Positions 1 to 10,803 are shown, counted from the stretch's first letter. The stretch is DNA of 64,000 nucleotides from Terriglobia bacterium (GCA_020073165.1 JAIQFP010000001.1:186001-250000); one strand, 5' to 3'. Numbers and translations are program-made. The notes: generated by a model from the letters alone, not told the origin.

Positions 1-213
1 CCGAGGTTCTTCGCCGTTGAACCCCTGCGCCTTTCCACTGGCCGCAAATCGGCCTGCTTTAGTTGTTTACACCTGCCTTCCAGCCCAAAACCATTGCGCC
101 CAGATGCCTTCTCTGGTAGCTTTTTAGAGACGCGAAGGCATGGATTCGCGGCCGTTGCTGTTCTGATCCTCCCGCCAGACCCAACGTCCCAGATCGTTAT
201 AAGGAGAAGCTGC

Positions 214-1398
214 TTGCCATCCAGAAATCGCTATCTTTTCACGTCCGAATCTGTGACGGAAGGCCATCCCGACAAGATCGCCGACCAGATCTCCGACGCT
301 ATTCTTGACGCCTGCCTGCAGGAGGATCCGGCCAGCCGGGTAGCCTGCGAGACCCTGATGACCACGGGCCTGGCCTTCATCGCCGGCGAGATCACGACCA
401 AGGCGTATGTGGACTTTCCCGCCATCGTGCGGGGCACCGTGATGGCGGTGGGCTACACCGACGCGGCCTATGGTTTCGACCATGAGACTTGCGCGGTTCT
501 GTCCTCCATTCACGAGCAGTCGCCCGATATTGCTATGGGTGTTGATCCCGGCGGGGCCGGCGACCAAGGCATGATGTTCGGCTTCGCCACCCGGGAAAAC
601 CCCGAGCTGATGCCCACGCCCATCTTGCTGGCGCACCGCCTGACCATGCGTCTGGCCGAGGTGCGTAAGAGTGGCCAACTCGACTTCCTCCGTCCCGATG
701 GCAAGTCGCAGGTGACGGTGGAGTACGACGAGCACAAGAAGCCGGTGCGCGTCGACGCGGTAGTGGTTTCCACGCAACACTCCGAGAATGTGGACAACAA
801 GAAGCTGCGCGCCGAAGTCTTGCAGCATGTGATCCAGCACGCCATCCCAGCCCACATGCTCGACGCCGACACCAAGTACCACATCAATCCCACGGGAAGG
901 TTTGTGGTGGGCGGGCCCATGGGCGATACCGGGCTGACCGGCCGCAAGATCATCGTGGACACGTACGGCGGCATGGGGCGGCACGGCGGCGGCTGCTTCA
1001 GCGGCAAAGATCCGACCAAAGTGGATCGCTCGGCGGCCTACATGGCGCGCTACGTGGCCAAGAACGTGGTGGCTGCGGGATTGGCCGACCGTTGCGAAGT
1101 CCAGTTGGCCTACGCGATTGGTGTCGCGGATCCTGTCAGCGTGCTGGTGGATACCTTCGGCACGGCCAAAGTGGATCCAATGATCATTCCTGACCTGGTG
1201 CGGGCGCATTTCTCGTTGACGCCCAAGGGCATCATCGAATCCTTGAACCTGCGCCGTCCCATCTACAAGAAGACCGCAGCCTACGGTCATTTCGGCCGCA
1301 ACGATAAGGACTTTACCTGGGAAGCAACGGACAAAGCCGCCAAGCTGGCCAGTGATGCGGGCCTGCGTGAGCCAGTGGCGCACGCGGTGAAACGCTAG
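214..1398 (+). CDS. metK: S-adenosylmethionine synthetase
   Basis: Cytoplasmic enzyme that makes S-adenosylmethionine from methionine and ATP. All three family signatures are present: [16 protein letters not shown] near the N-terminus, the glycine-rich [12 protein letters not shown] near residue 114, and [18 protein letters not shown] in the C-terminal domain. The open frame extends upstream to 94, but I chose TTG 214: AAGGAG at 201-206 is 7 nt upstream, and family similarity starts at once with [11 protein letters not shown]. The resulting 394 residues match the usual family length. ahcY follows 209 nt downstream on the same strand, so the two genes together cover making SAM and recycling its product. 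I recognised no SAM riboswitch in positions 1-213. Confidence 0.96.
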   Translation: MPSRNRYLFTSESVTEGHPDKIADQISDAILDACLQEDPASRVACETLMTTGLAFIAGEITTKAYVDFPAIVRGTVMAVGYTDAAYGFDHETCAVLSSIHEQSPDIAMGVDPGGAGDQGMMFGFATRENPELMPTPILLAHRLTMRLAEVRKSGQLDFLRPDGKSQVTVEYDEHKKPVRVDAVVVSTQHSENVDNKKLRAEVLQHVIQHAIPAHMLDADTKYHINPTGRFVVGGPMGDTGLTGRKIIVDTYGGMGRHGGGCFSGKDPTKVDRSAAYMARYVAKNVVAAGLADRCEVQLAYAIGVADPVSVLVDTFGTAKVDPMIIPDLVRAHFSLTPKGIIESLNLRRPIYKKTAAYGHFGRNDKDFTWEATDKAAKLASDAGLREPVAHAVKR

Positions 1399-1589
1399 TA
1401 GGAATCAGTCGAGAGGCGGCGTGAGAGTGAAGCCAGGGCGTAAGCCCCGGGTCAATGGTGGGAACGAGCAAGCCCAGCGGGGCGGAGGAGAAGTTACTCG
1501 CCTCTAGATTGAAGCTAGCCTCAATCCTTCCCCATGTTTCATGTATCCTGATTGCTAACGTTTAGACGGAACTCAAAAGAAATTCTTAG

Positions 1590-2885
<1,296 letters not shown>

Positions 2886-2913
2886 GAGCAGGTAGTCAGG
2901 GGGCAGTAGTCAG

Positions 2914-2942
2914 GGGGCGGCAGAAGCTGCCCCTTCTTTTTT
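2914..2942 (+). terminator. Rho-independent terminator after ahcY
   Basis: GGGGCGGC (2914-2921), loop AGAA, then GCTGCCCC (2926-2933) form an 8-bp stem with one G-T wobble, followed by TTCTTTTTT. It lies 28 nt after the ahcY stop and has the classic shape of an intrinsic terminator. Confidence 0.85.
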
Positions 2943-3076
2943 GCGGACTTTCCGTATCGGTAATCGGCCAGTTGGACCCGCCACACAACCGGCAGTCATT
3001 TACATTTCAATATGGTTATGGTCTGTTCGCCAGCCGGAATGCTCAGGGGAGCCAACGTGCGAGATTTGACAAAACA

Positions 3077-3106
3077 TTGACAACTGCCTGTATGTGACGT
3101 TGTAAA
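3077..3106 (+). promoter_or_regulatory. Putative sigma-70 promoter for the Ig-repeat gene
   Basis: A perfect -35 hexamer TTGACA (3077-3082) is separated by 18 nt from TGTAAA (3101-3106), about 35 nt upstream of the ATG at 3142. The -10 match is only moderate. Confidence 0.4.
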
Positions 3107-3141
3107 TTGCCGCGGGTTGAACGCATTTAGGGAGGTTCGTC

Positions 3142-4491
3142 ATGATTCGCTTCCGGCTGACTTCCACTGTTTTCCTGCTTGGGTTCGGATTGCTATCGTA
3201 TGCGAATGCGCAACAGCTGCAGATTTCGCCGTCCAGCCTGAGCTTCAAGAATCAACTGATCAATACCACCAGCGACTCACAGACTGTGACTCTTACCAAC
3301 TCCGGCAGTAGCAGCGTGACCGTGAGCTCGATTGTGCCCAGTGGCATGTACAACGAGACCACCGACTGCGCGGTCCTGAACGCCGGAGAAAGCTGCACCA
3401 TTGACGTCACCTTCAGCCCGGTGGTGATTGGCAAGACGGACGGGGCGGTCACGATCACCAGCAGCGCTCAACCCGGTCCGCAGTCGGTGGGGCTGGCGGG
3501 AACGGCACTGGCTCCGGTGAAGCTCTCGCCGCTGGGACTGAATTTTGGCCTGGTGGCGGTAGGAACGTCCAGCCAACCCAAGTTGGTGAAGCTGACCAAC
3601 CAGCAGGCGACGGCGGTAAGCATCACCGCGATCGCCACCAGCGGCGACTATGGGCAGAGCAACAATTGTCCGGGGTCGCTCGGGGCGGGACAAAGCTGCA
3701 GCATTCACGTGGTGTTTCAGCCCACGGCGGGAACGTTCATTCCGGGAGCGCTCTCCGTCTCCACCAACTCGACGGGGCCGGCTCCGGTGTTGCTGGAAGG
3801 CACCGGCACGACCGGGCCTACCTCCATCGTGTCGCTGTCGACGACGAGCCTGGACTTCGGGGACGAGACGGTTGGCCTGTTTACAGACACGCAGAGAGTT
3901 ACGCTGACGAACACGAGTCAGACGACCTCCCTCAATATTCAGAGCGTGACGGTGTCGGGATTCGGATGGTACGACCTGCAATTTGCCCGGCCGCCGTGCA
4001 GCGGCATGCTGGCGCCGGGAGCGCAGTGCGTGATCGTGGTGTTCTTCAACCCCCTGGCGAATCTCATGCCGGCACCCTATCCGGGCGCGGTGACGATTGT
4101 GGACGATGATGTCACGAGTCCGCAGGTGATTGGATTGTCGGGCAATGGGCAAAACGAACTGGTGTTTCGTCCGGCGGTGCTGCACTTCGCACCGCAGAAG
4201 GTGGGGACGACCAGTCCTCCGCAAATCGTCACCGTTGATAGCACGCTGCAGAACGATGTCGGTATTTTTCTCGACACCTTCAGCACTGGCGACTACAGCT
4301 TCACGGGCTTCGGCACTCACGCGTGTAACCTCGGTGAGACCATACCCTCAAGTTGCACGATCGCGGTGACATTTACGCCCAGCCGTAAGGGGGTGGTGAA
4401 TGGCGCTGTCACTTACGATAACTATCCGCTGTGCGGATTCGGCTCGTGTTCCACGCCGTCGGTGCTTAGCATGACCGGCACGGGACAGTGA
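3142..4491 (+). CDS. Secreted choice-of-anchor-D (ASH/Ig-like) repeat protein
   Basis: A 449-residue exported protein of unknown role. The first 23 residues form a signal peptide (basic start, then a hydrophobic stretch ending at YANAQ). The rest consists of about four repeats of roughly 100 residues, each with a pattern such as LSFKNQLINTTSDSQTVTLT, then GxCxxxVxFxP and a terminal GxG, typical of choice-of-anchor-D/ASPM-SPD2-Hydin-type beta-sandwich domains. These are common in acidobacterial surface or secreted proteins. ATG 3142 has GGGAGG 8 nt upstream. No catalytic residues are visible, so a structural or adhesive role is the most that can be inferred. Confidence 0.85.
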   Translation: MIRFRLTSTVFLLGFGLLSYANAQQLQISPSSLSFKNQLINTTSDSQTVTLTNSGSSSVTVSSIVPSGMYNETTDCAVLNAGESCTIDVTFSPVVIGKTDGAVTITSSAQPGPQSVGLAGTALAPVKLSPLGLNFGLVAVGTSSQPKLVKLTNQQATAVSITAIATSGDYGQSNNCPGSLGAGQSCSIHVVFQPTAGTFIPGALSVSTNSTGPAPVLLEGTGTTGPTSIVSLSTTSLDFGDETVGLFTDTQRVTLTNTSQTTSLNIQSVTVSGFGWYDLQFARPPCSGMLAPGAQCVIVVFFNPLANLMPAPYPGAVTIVDDDVTSPQVIGLSGNGQNELVFRPAVLHFAPQKVGTTSPPQIVTVDSTLQNDVGIFLDTFSTGDYSFTGFGTHACNLGETIPSSCTIAVTFTPSRKGVVNGAVTYDNYPLCGFGSCSTPSVLSMTGTGQ

Positions 4492-4522
4492 GGTCGGACT
4501 TCGGACCTCAGACCTCGGGCCA

Positions 4523-4561
4523 AGAAAAGCCCCACTTCTCAAGGAGCGCGAGAAGTGGGGC
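4523..4561 (-). terminator. Terminator hairpin between convergent genes (asnA side)
   Basis: A perfect 12-bp inverted repeat, 4529-4540 against 4550-4561, with a 9-nt loop. On the minus strand the hairpin is followed by TTTTCTT, so it can terminate transcription from asnA. It lies between the convergent ends of the Ig-repeat gene and asnA. Confidence 0.75.
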
Positions 4562-4595
4562 ACCCTTCAGCTCATTGCCACCTGCTAATTGCTGA

Positions 4596-5738
4596 CTACT
4601 CCAGCACGAAAATACTCTTCCGCGCGCACATCTCTTTGAGGACCTTCGGCCAGACCGTGACGCTGACTTCGCCGAGGTGGGCTTTCCTCAGCAAGAGCAT
4701 CAGCGTGCGGGACTGTCCGATGCCGCCGCCAATCGACAGCGGAATCTGGTTGTTCAGGATGGCCTGGTGATAGGGCAGCTTCATGAAGTCGAGCTGGTGC
4801 GAGAGCTCCAGCTGCTTCTTCAAGGTCTCCGCCGTCACTCGGATGCCCATCGAGGTCAGTTCATGGCGCCGGTGGGTCACATGGTTCCAGACCAGGATGT
4901 CGCCATTCAGACCGTGCGTGTCTTTGCCGGTCTGGTCGTGGGTGTCGGTCACCCAGTCGTCGTAGTCGGCGGCGCGCATCTCGTGCGGATAGCCGTCCTT
5001 CAACGGCCAGCCAATCCCAATGATGAAGATGGCGGGATGCTTCTGAAGAATTTCAGTCTCCCGCTGCTTGCGCGGCAGGTCGGGATACATGTCGAGGATT
5101 TCTTCGGCGTGGAAGAACTCCAGCTTCTCCGGCAGGTCGGGATAGCGGAAGTCTTTCAACTGCGGAAACAGCGACTGCGCGTAGCGCTCCGCGCCCACGA
5201 TCACCTTCCAGATCTTGCTGATGATTGCCTTCATGAAATCGAGATTGCGCTGGTCGGCGGTGATCACTCGCTCCCAGTCCCACTGGTCTACGTAAGCGGA
5301 GTGGTCGTGGTCGAGGAAATAATCCTTGCGCACGGCCCGCATGTCGGTGCAGATGCCTTCGCCCAGGCGGCAGTCAAACTGCTTCAGCGCGGCTCTTTTC
5401 CACTTGGTCGCGGCCTGCACCACCTGCGCGTCGATGGGGTGCTTGTCGCGGTCGTTCGAAATATGGAACTGGATCGGAGTGCGCGAGCCGTCGCGGTCCA
5501 GCATGTCATTGACGCCGCTGTCCACGTCCACGATCAGTGGCACCTCAACCATGAACAGGTTGAGTTCCTTGCAGAGGTTGTCCTCGATGTAGCGCTTGAC
5601 GTGGAAGAGGGCCTGCTGGGTCTCTTTCGGGGTCAGCAGGGAGCGGTAATCCTTAGGAAGTATTTTTTCGAGTTCCAGATAATCACCAATGCCCGGGCCG
5701 GCCAGATCGGCCTTCTTGTCCAGTACCAGAGTGCTCAT
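4596..5738 (-). CDS. asnA: Aspartate--ammonia ligase (asparagine synthetase A)
   Basis: Makes asparagine from aspartate, ammonia and ATP in the cytoplasm. Motifs of the class-II-synthetase-like AsnA family are present: VEVPLIVDVDSGVNDMLD, YVDQWDWERVI, GLNGDILVWN and IPLSIGGGIGQSRTLMLLL at the C-terminus. I chose the start at 5738 because AGGAGAG lies just upstream on the minus strand; the frame opens 17 codons earlier without family similarity. At 380 residues it is longer than the well-known E. coli form (330). It stands alone between the Ig-repeat gene (convergent) and tldD (divergent). Confidence 0.93.
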   Translation of the reverse strand: MSTLVLDKKADLAGPGIGDYLELEKILPKDYRSLLTPKETQQALFHVKRYIEDNLCKELNLFMVEVPLIVDVDSGVNDMLDRDGSRTPIQFHISNDRDKHPIDAQVVQAATKWKRAALKQFDCRLGEGICTDMRAVRKDYFLDHDHSAYVDQWDWERVITADQRNLDFMKAIISKIWKVIVGAERYAQSLFPQLKDFRYPDLPEKLEFFHAEEILDMYPDLPRKQRETEILQKHPAIFIIGIGWPLKDGYPHEMRAADYDDWVTDTHDQTGKDTHGLNGDILVWNHVTHRRHELTSMGIRVTAETLKKQLELSHQLDFMKLPYHQAILNNQIPLSIGGGIGQSRTLMLLLRKAHLGEVSVTVWPKVLKEMCARKSIFVLE

Positions 5739-5925
5739 GAATTCTCTCCTTGTGCAGACGCAGGTCTGCGCGGTCGCATGATTGCCCAACTGTCTATTGG
5801 AGTCTGGGGATAGGCGGGGGGTCAGTGCGGTAGGTCACAGAGGCTGGTGAGCGGTGAAAGCGAGCATTCAGCCATTGGGCTTCCTCGGTGCCTCTGTGTC
5901 TCTGTGGTAGATTTGATTTTCTACC

Positions 5926-7392
5926 ATGAAGGACATCGCCGCCTGGGCCCTGAACGTCGCCGAACAGCAGGGCGCCTCCTACGCTGACGCCCGCCTCGCT
6001 GACGACCGCAGCCGCGCCCTCGCGACCAAGAACGGCAAGATCGGCGGTGCTTCAGACTCTGAGTCCCAGGGCATCGGCGTTCGCGTGATTGCCAATGGCG
6101 CGTGGGGATTTGCGGCCTCGGACGACCTCAGTAGGCAAGCGGTCGAAGCCACGGCGGCTCGCGCAGTGGATATCGCCAAAGCGTCGGCCCGCGTCAAGCA
6201 GCACGACGTCCAACTTGCGCCGGAGAAGGCCGTCACCGCAGAGTGGACTACGCCTTTCCAGATTGATCCCTTCACTACCTCCGTCGAACAGAATCTTGAT
6301 CTCCTACTAAAGATCGACTCGGAGCTACGCTCGGTCGCGGGCGTGACTCTTGCCGAAACCAACATGAACTTCCGGCGAGAGGAGTCGTGGTTCGTATCGT
6401 CCGAAGGCGCCAACATTCATCAGGCGAAGTACACCACGGGCGCGGGATACGCCGCGCATGCCTTTGCCGGAAGCGAGATCCAAAAGCGGTCGTATCCCAA
6501 CTCTTACGGCGGGCAGTGGCAGAACAAGGGCTATGAGCTGATTCACGAACTAAAGCTGGTGGAAAACGCGCGGCGGGTGGGCGAGGAAGCGGTGGCGCTG
6601 CTCAAGGCTGAGCGCTGTCCGGAAGGTGTGTTCGACATCATTCTGGATGGCTCACAGCTGGGCCTGCAGATTCACGAGTCGGTGGGGCATCCCATCGAAC
6701 TGGACCGCGTGCTGGGCATGGAAGCCAACTTCGCCGGAACGTCGTTTCTCACGCTCGACAAGTTACGCACGCTGCGTTATGGCAGCGAGCTGGTGAATAT
6801 TGTCGCCGACGCGCGGCAGGAGCATGGGCCGGGCCTGGGGACCTTTGCGTTCGACGAAGAAGGCGTTCCCGCGCAGTGCACGCCGATCATCACCAACGGT
6901 TTGTTCACCGGATATCTGAGCTCGCGGGAGACGGCGCATGCCATTGGAGCGAACCGCTCCGGCGGGACGCTGCGGGCCGAGGGCTGGAACCGGCTGCCGA
7001 TCATCCGTATGACCAACGTCAGCATTCTGCCCGGCGAAAAGCCCCTCACCCGCGAGCAGCTTATTGCTTCCACCGACCACGGTATTTACATGGAGACCAA
7101 CCGTTCGTGGTCCATTGACGACAAGCGCTACAACTTCCAGTTCGGCTGTGAGCTGGGATGGGAGATCAAAGGCGGCAAGCGCGTGCGCATGCTGAAGAAC
7201 CCGTCATATTCGGGGATTACGACCGAGTTTTGGAATTCGATGGATGCGATCTGCTCGCGGGATGAGTGGGTGCTGTGGGGCGTGCCCCACTGCGGCAAGG
7301 GGCAACCGCAGCAGGTGATGGGCACGGGGCATGGGGCGGCTCCGGCACGATTCAGAAATATCAAAGTAGGCTCGGCTTATAGCGGGAATTAG
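5926..7392 (+). CDS. tldD: TldD metalloprotease subunit
   Basis: Catalytic subunit of the TldD/TldE heterodimeric protease, which degrades unfolded peptides and matures some ribosomal peptides such as microcin B17. The zinc motif HESVGH (HExxxH) is at residues 250-255, followed by the conserved ELDRVLGMEANFAGTSF. The 488-residue length is normal. The partner tldE follows after 165 nt. Oddly, no Shine-Dalgarno sequence precedes the ATG; instead a perfect 6-bp inverted repeat GGTAGA/TCTACC (5906-5911 and 5920-5925) abuts the start codon. If real, it could restrict ribosome access. Confidence 0.93.
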   Translation: MKDIAAWALNVAEQQGASYADARLADDRSRALATKNGKIGGASDSESQGIGVRVIANGAWGFAASDDLSRQAVEATAARAVDIAKASARVKQHDVQLAPEKAVTAEWTTPFQIDPFTTSVEQNLDLLLKIDSELRSVAGVTLAETNMNFRREESWFVSSEGANIHQAKYTTGAGYAAHAFAGSEIQKRSYPNSYGGQWQNKGYELIHELKLVENARRVGEEAVALLKAERCPEGVFDIILDGSQLGLQIHESVGHPIELDRVLGMEANFAGTSFLTLDKLRTLRYGSELVNIVADARQEHGPGLGTFAFDEEGVPAQCTPIITNGLFTGYLSSRETAHAIGANRSGGTLRAEGWNRLPIIRMTNVSILPGEKPLTREQLIASTDHGIYMETNRSWSIDDKRYNFQFGCELGWEIKGGKRVRMLKNPSYSGITTEFWNSMDAICSRDEWVLWGVPHCGKGQPQQVMGTGHGAAPARFRNIKVGSAYSGN

Positions 7393-7557
7393 CGCGGAGA
7401 ACATCGGCACAACGGCAGTGGCGGTGCGAGGTTGTGTCATCTACCACAGAGGGCTGAAGCGCCCCATAGGAAAGCAGGTCCTTCGCTGCGCTCAGGATGA
7501 CAAGCTCTTGATAATGAGGGCTGAGTGCTCGGGGTGAGTGCTGAGGGTGAGTGCTGA

Positions 7558-8937
7558 ATGCTAGATAAGAACCACGCTGCCGACATCTTTCAACGGATTA
7601 GGAAGCACTCGACTGCCGATGAGGTCGAGGCGCTTTTCTTTGGCACGAATTCTGCTCTCACGCGCTTTGCCAATAACACGATTCATCAGAACGTGGCAGA
7701 AGAGAACTACGCGGTCTCGGTGCGGACGGTGTTTGGCGGGCGCACGGCCCGGGCTACCACCAATAAGCTGGACAACGAGAGTTTGAAGCGGGTGGTGCAG
7801 GCTTCCGAGAATTTGGCGAAGGTACAGCAACCGGACCCGGACTTGCTGCCCCTGCCAGAGGCGGACAAGAGTGTCCGCCCCACACGGCCATCTCGTTATT
7901 TTGAGCAGACCGCGGCCATCAACCCGCAGCAGCGGGCGGAGGTAGTGGGGAAGATCGTGTCGGCTGCCAGGAAGCGTGGCCTGACGACAGCGGGGATTTT
8001 TTCGACCTCCGAGTCCGTCGAAGGAATCTTCAACTCGCGGGGCGTGGCCGAGTGGCACGCGCAAACCTCGTCGGAAGTTTCCATCACCATGCTGGCGGCC
8101 GATTCTTCGGGATGGCAGAAGGCCAATTCGCCGAATGTGGCGAATCTCGATCCCGCCACCCTGGCGGAGGTCGCCGCAGAAAAGGCGCAGCAATCGGCTG
8201 CTCCACGTGAAATTCCGGCAGGGAAGTACACCGTCATCCTGGAGCCGGCGGCGGTGCTCGACATCGTGGGATTCATGTTCTACGACTTCGGCGGGATGGC
8301 GATTCTCGACCAGCGGTCGTTCCTGAACGAACGCGTGGGCAAGAAACTGTTCGGTGACAACATTGATATCTGGGACGATGTCGGCCATCCCCTGCAGTCC
8401 GGCGCGCCCTTCGACGGCGAAGGAGTTGGCCGCCAGCGGGTGCAGTTGGTGGACAAGGGTGTGGTCAAGCGGTTGGTCTATGCGCGGGGTACAGCGGAGA
8501 AGATGAAGCATTCGGAATACAAGGACAAGGTCGGCCCCATCGAGCCCACGGGCCATGGATTTCCCCTCCCCAACGAAATGGGTGAAGCCCCCATGAACAT
8601 CGTGTTCGGCAATACCCGCGAGCCCAGGACCATCGAACAGATGATGGCTTCGACCGAGCGCGGAGTGCTGGTGACGCGCTTGTGGTACATCCGTGAAGTC
8701 GATCCTTACGAGAAAATTCTGACAGGCATGACGCGGGACGGGACTTTCTATGTAGAAGACGGCAAGATCTGCGGCGGGGTCCGCAATTTTCGCTTTAATG
8801 AGAGCCTGCTGCACATGCTCTCGAACGTGGAAGAGATGGGCCTCCCCGTGCGCGCCAGCGGAGAGGAATCGTTCGACATGGTAGCGCCGGCGATGAAGGT
8901 GAGAGAGTTTAACTTTACGGAGGTGACGAAATTCTGA
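7558..8937 (+). CDS. tldE: TldE/PmbA protease partner subunit
   Basis: Second, non-catalytic subunit of the TldD/TldE protease. It aligns with the PmbA/TldD family (N-terminal segment with LTRFANNTIHQNVAEENYAV; C-terminal half with GRQRVQLVDKGVVKRLVYAR) but lacks the HExxxH zinc motif, as expected for TldE. Length is 459 residues. The start ATG at 7558 sits at the end of an intergenic run of imperfect GAGTGCTGA repeats, and the GAGGGTGAG of that run serves as its only ribosome-binding site. It is probably co-transcribed with tldD. Confidence 0.92.
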   Translation: MLDKNHAADIFQRIRKHSTADEVEALFFGTNSALTRFANNTIHQNVAEENYAVSVRTVFGGRTARATTNKLDNESLKRVVQASENLAKVQQPDPDLLPLPEADKSVRPTRPSRYFEQTAAINPQQRAEVVGKIVSAARKRGLTTAGIFSTSESVEGIFNSRGVAEWHAQTSSEVSITMLAADSSGWQKANSPNVANLDPATLAEVAAEKAQQSAAPREIPAGKYTVILEPAAVLDIVGFMFYDFGGMAILDQRSFLNERVGKKLFGDNIDIWDDVGHPLQSGAPFDGEGVGRQRVQLVDKGVVKRLVYARGTAEKMKHSEYKDKVGPIEPTGHGFPLPNEMGEAPMNIVFGNTREPRTIEQMMASTERGVLVTRLWYIREVDPYEKILTGMTRDGTFYVEDGKICGGVRNFRFNESLLHMLSNVEEMGLPVRASGEESFDMVAPAMKVREFNFTEVTKF

Positions 8938-8949
8938 AAGGCAGCAAGC

Positions 8950-9383
8950 AGCAATTGGCAATTGGCTAACTCGCTCCACACTAACCTTCTGTAGCAATGA
9001 AGTCAGCATGCGCCGCACTCCCTGCAATCCGCACAAGATTCGCTGGTACTCCGGCTCTGAGAGGTAGCGGAGATCACGAGCCAGCAATAATAGTCCAATT
9101 CGCTGGAGGAACCCATCGCGATCTGCAGGAAGCGATGGAGCTCCGCATTGCCCTGCCGGCCGCATCCTTCCGCAATGTTGCAGGCGACCGATGCACTGCA
9201 TCTCCTCATCTGGCTGGTCAGTCCGTACAGCTCCTGGCGCGGAAATGCGGCCGTGAGTTTGTAAACTGCGAGCGTGAGCCGATGTGCCTTCTCCCAGACG
9301 TGCAACCGCCGAAAATCTTTCATTGGCGTCGATGCCTCCCGCTGGACAGTTTCCTAACTGCTAATTGCTAATTGCCAATTGCT
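8950..9383. repeat. 17-bp inverted repeats flanking the four-helix-bundle pseudogene
   Basis: AGCAATTGGCAATTGGC at 8950-8966 is matched in inverted orientation by GCTAATTGCCAATTGCT at 9367-9383 with one mismatch. The pair encloses only the decayed gene at 8983-9323. The motif also belongs to a family of short intergenic repeats in this genome, so it may be coincidental clustering rather than element ends. Confidence 0.55.
8983..9323 (-). pseudogene. Frameshifted four-helix-bundle (23S rRNA IVS / S23 family) gene
   Basis: The start at 9323 gives a typical four-helix-bundle N-terminus: MKDFRRLHVWEKAHRLTLAV, then SQMRRCSASVACNIAEG and GSSSELDYY. After about residue 79 the frame diverges, and the expected continuation, LLARDLRYLSEPEYQ then VRRMLTSLLQK, is found in another minus-strand frame. 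The switch maps near 9085-9093 and equals one missing nucleotide. The proper stop is not found, so the gene is probably decayed, or else a sequencing error is present. Family members are small proteins found inside 23S rRNA intervening sequences or free-standing; their function is not established. The gene is flanked by 17-bp inverted repeats (8950-8966 and 9367-9383). Confidence 0.8.
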
Positions 9384-9514
9384 GATCTGTCTGTGACGGC
9401 AAACACAGCCTCTAAATTGCCCGTAATCGCATGAACCCCAAGCATTTAAGCCCTACTAGTTCAATGACTTCGGTAACTTTTCACTGCTGATTCCGGGGTG
9501 TAAGCTGCGGCGTA

Positions 9515-9952
9515 ATGTCGAACAACGGTCGATCTGCGGACAACGACAACCCGGGCACGCCTCTCGGAACTCGAAAAGACGCGGCTTCTTCGCTGTCGAA
9601 CCAACCGGCCACCGGGAAAGCGGGTGAAAGCAAAACCCGCCGTGGCCGCTATCCCGACATGCAGAGTGCGGTGCGCTTTCCCATTCACCTGCCGGTGTCG
9701 GTGAAATCGAAATCAGGCGAAAGTCGCGCAGAGACGCAGAACATTTCCGCTAACGGCGTGCTGTTCCAGGTGGACTCGGAGATGCCGGTGGGCTCGATGG
9801 TGGATTTCACCATCTCCTTGCCGGCGGAGGTGGTGGGGGCCGATGCCGACGTGCAGCTCGACTGTCGCGGCCGAGTGGTGCGCAATTCCGAAGCCGGCGG
9901 CCGTCGGGGCGTGGGGGTAGTGATCGACGAGTACCATTTTGAGCGCCGCTGA
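9515..9952 (+). CDS. PilZ-domain protein
   Basis: A 145-residue protein with about 50 disordered N-terminal residues and then a PilZ domain, the usual receptor for cyclic di-GMP. The second signature NISANG (NxSxxG) is intact, but the first, RxxxR, appears as RFPIH, so binding may be weakened or absent. It lies 17 nt upstream of the LuxR-type regulator at 9970, suggesting an operon in which second-messenger sensing and transcription control are linked. Target or partner cannot be inferred. Confidence 0.75.
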   Translation: MSNNGRSADNDNPGTPLGTRKDAASSLSNQPATGKAGESKTRRGRYPDMQSAVRFPIHLPVSVKSKSGESRAETQNISANGVLFQVDSEMPVGSMVDFTISLPAEVVGADADVQLDCRGRVVRNSEAGGRRGVGVVIDEYHFERR

Positions 9953-9969
9953 ACGCGGCGAGGAAACTG

Positions 9970-10803
9970 ATGGCTAGCATTCCGGTCAGCGTAGAGGAGA
10001 ACGTCGAGCAGCCACAACAGGGTGAAGGCAACGGCCATTTCATCCGGGTGATCGTGGCTGACACGCAAGCAATTTTCCGCGCCGGATTGCGCAAGATTTT
10101 TGCCCTGGAAGATGACATTCGGGTGGTCGGACAGGCGGAGACACTCTCCCAGACACTTTCTGCCGCCAAGAAGTTCTCCGCTGACATCCTGATCTTCGAA
10201 GCGGCGCTGACCACGAATCCGGCGGACGCAGTTTCCGATCTGCTGCGGCAATCGCCGGCTTTGAAGCTGGTGGTGGTGACGCCAGAGCCCAACGAGGAAC
10301 TCACTCTGGAACTGTTCCGGCGCGGCGCCCACGGCATCGTTTCGCGCGAAGTGGAGCCGGAGATGCTGGTGGAGTGCCTGCGCAAGGTATCGCAAGGCGA
10401 GCCCTGGCTCGACAGCCAGGGAATTCACTGGGTGCTGACCGCCTATCGCACGCAAGGCGGGCGCCCATCTTCACCTCGTACCAAGGTGCAGTTGACCCCG
10501 AAGGAGTCGCTGATCGTGTCGTGCGTGACCCAGGGCATGAAGAACAAGGAAATTGCCCTACGGGTCGGCACCACCGAACAAGTGGTGAAAAACTACTTGC
10601 GCAAGGTGTATGACAAGCTGGGGGTCGCCGACCGGCTGGAGTTGGCGCTCTTCTGCCTGCACAACCGGGTGCTGGACGCCGCCGTTAAGCCGCCCAATCC
10701 TCCGCAGACTTCGCCGGCCAACGGCCACGCACCGGCGGAAGCCGCCACGACCTCGCCCGCGGTTCCGGAACCCTCAGAAAAAGCTTCCGAACCAACCAAC
10801 TGA
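9970..10803 (+). CDS. LuxR/NarL-family regulator with pseudo-receiver domain
   Basis: A 277-residue DNA-binding regulator. An N-terminal receiver-like domain (about residues 22-145) is followed by a LuxR helix-turn-helix (LTPKESLIVSCVTQGMKNKE, ending KVYDKLGVADRLELALF) and a Pro/Ala-rich tail. The receiver is degenerate: the usual phospho-acceptor Asp is Glu (ILIFEAAL), the second acidic residue of the start motif is Thr (VADTQ), and the conserved Lys is Arg (VSREVEPE). It is therefore unlikely to be phosphorylated and may be constitutively active or controlled by a ligand or partner. It is probably co-transcribed with the PilZ gene 17 nt upstream. Confidence 0.82.
   Translation: MASIPVSVEENVEQPQQGEGNGHFIRVIVADTQAIFRAGLRKIFALEDDIRVVGQAETLSQTLSAAKKFSADILIFEAALTTNPADAVSDLLRQSPALKLVVVTPEPNEELTLELFRRGAHGIVSREVEPEMLVECLRKVSQGEPWLDSQGIHWVLTAYRTQGGRPSSPRTKVQLTPKESLIVSCVTQGMKNKEIALRVGTTEQVVKNYLRKVYDKLGVADRLELALFCLHNRVLDAAVKPPNPPQTSPANGHAPAEAATTSPAVPEPSEKASEPTN

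Noticed and set aside
124-1383. 419-codon open frame antisense to metK
   Set aside because: It mirrors metK codon structure, has no ribosome site or family similarity, and metK is certain.
4677-5813. 378-codon plus-strand frame opposite asnA
   Set aside because: Shadow of asnA with low-complexity Val/Leu/Gln composition and no start signal.
7561-9201. 546-codon minus-strand frame across tldE
   Set aside because: Only its first part (about 8983-9093) is real, as the shifted tail of the four-helix-bundle pseudogene; the rest is antisense to tldE.
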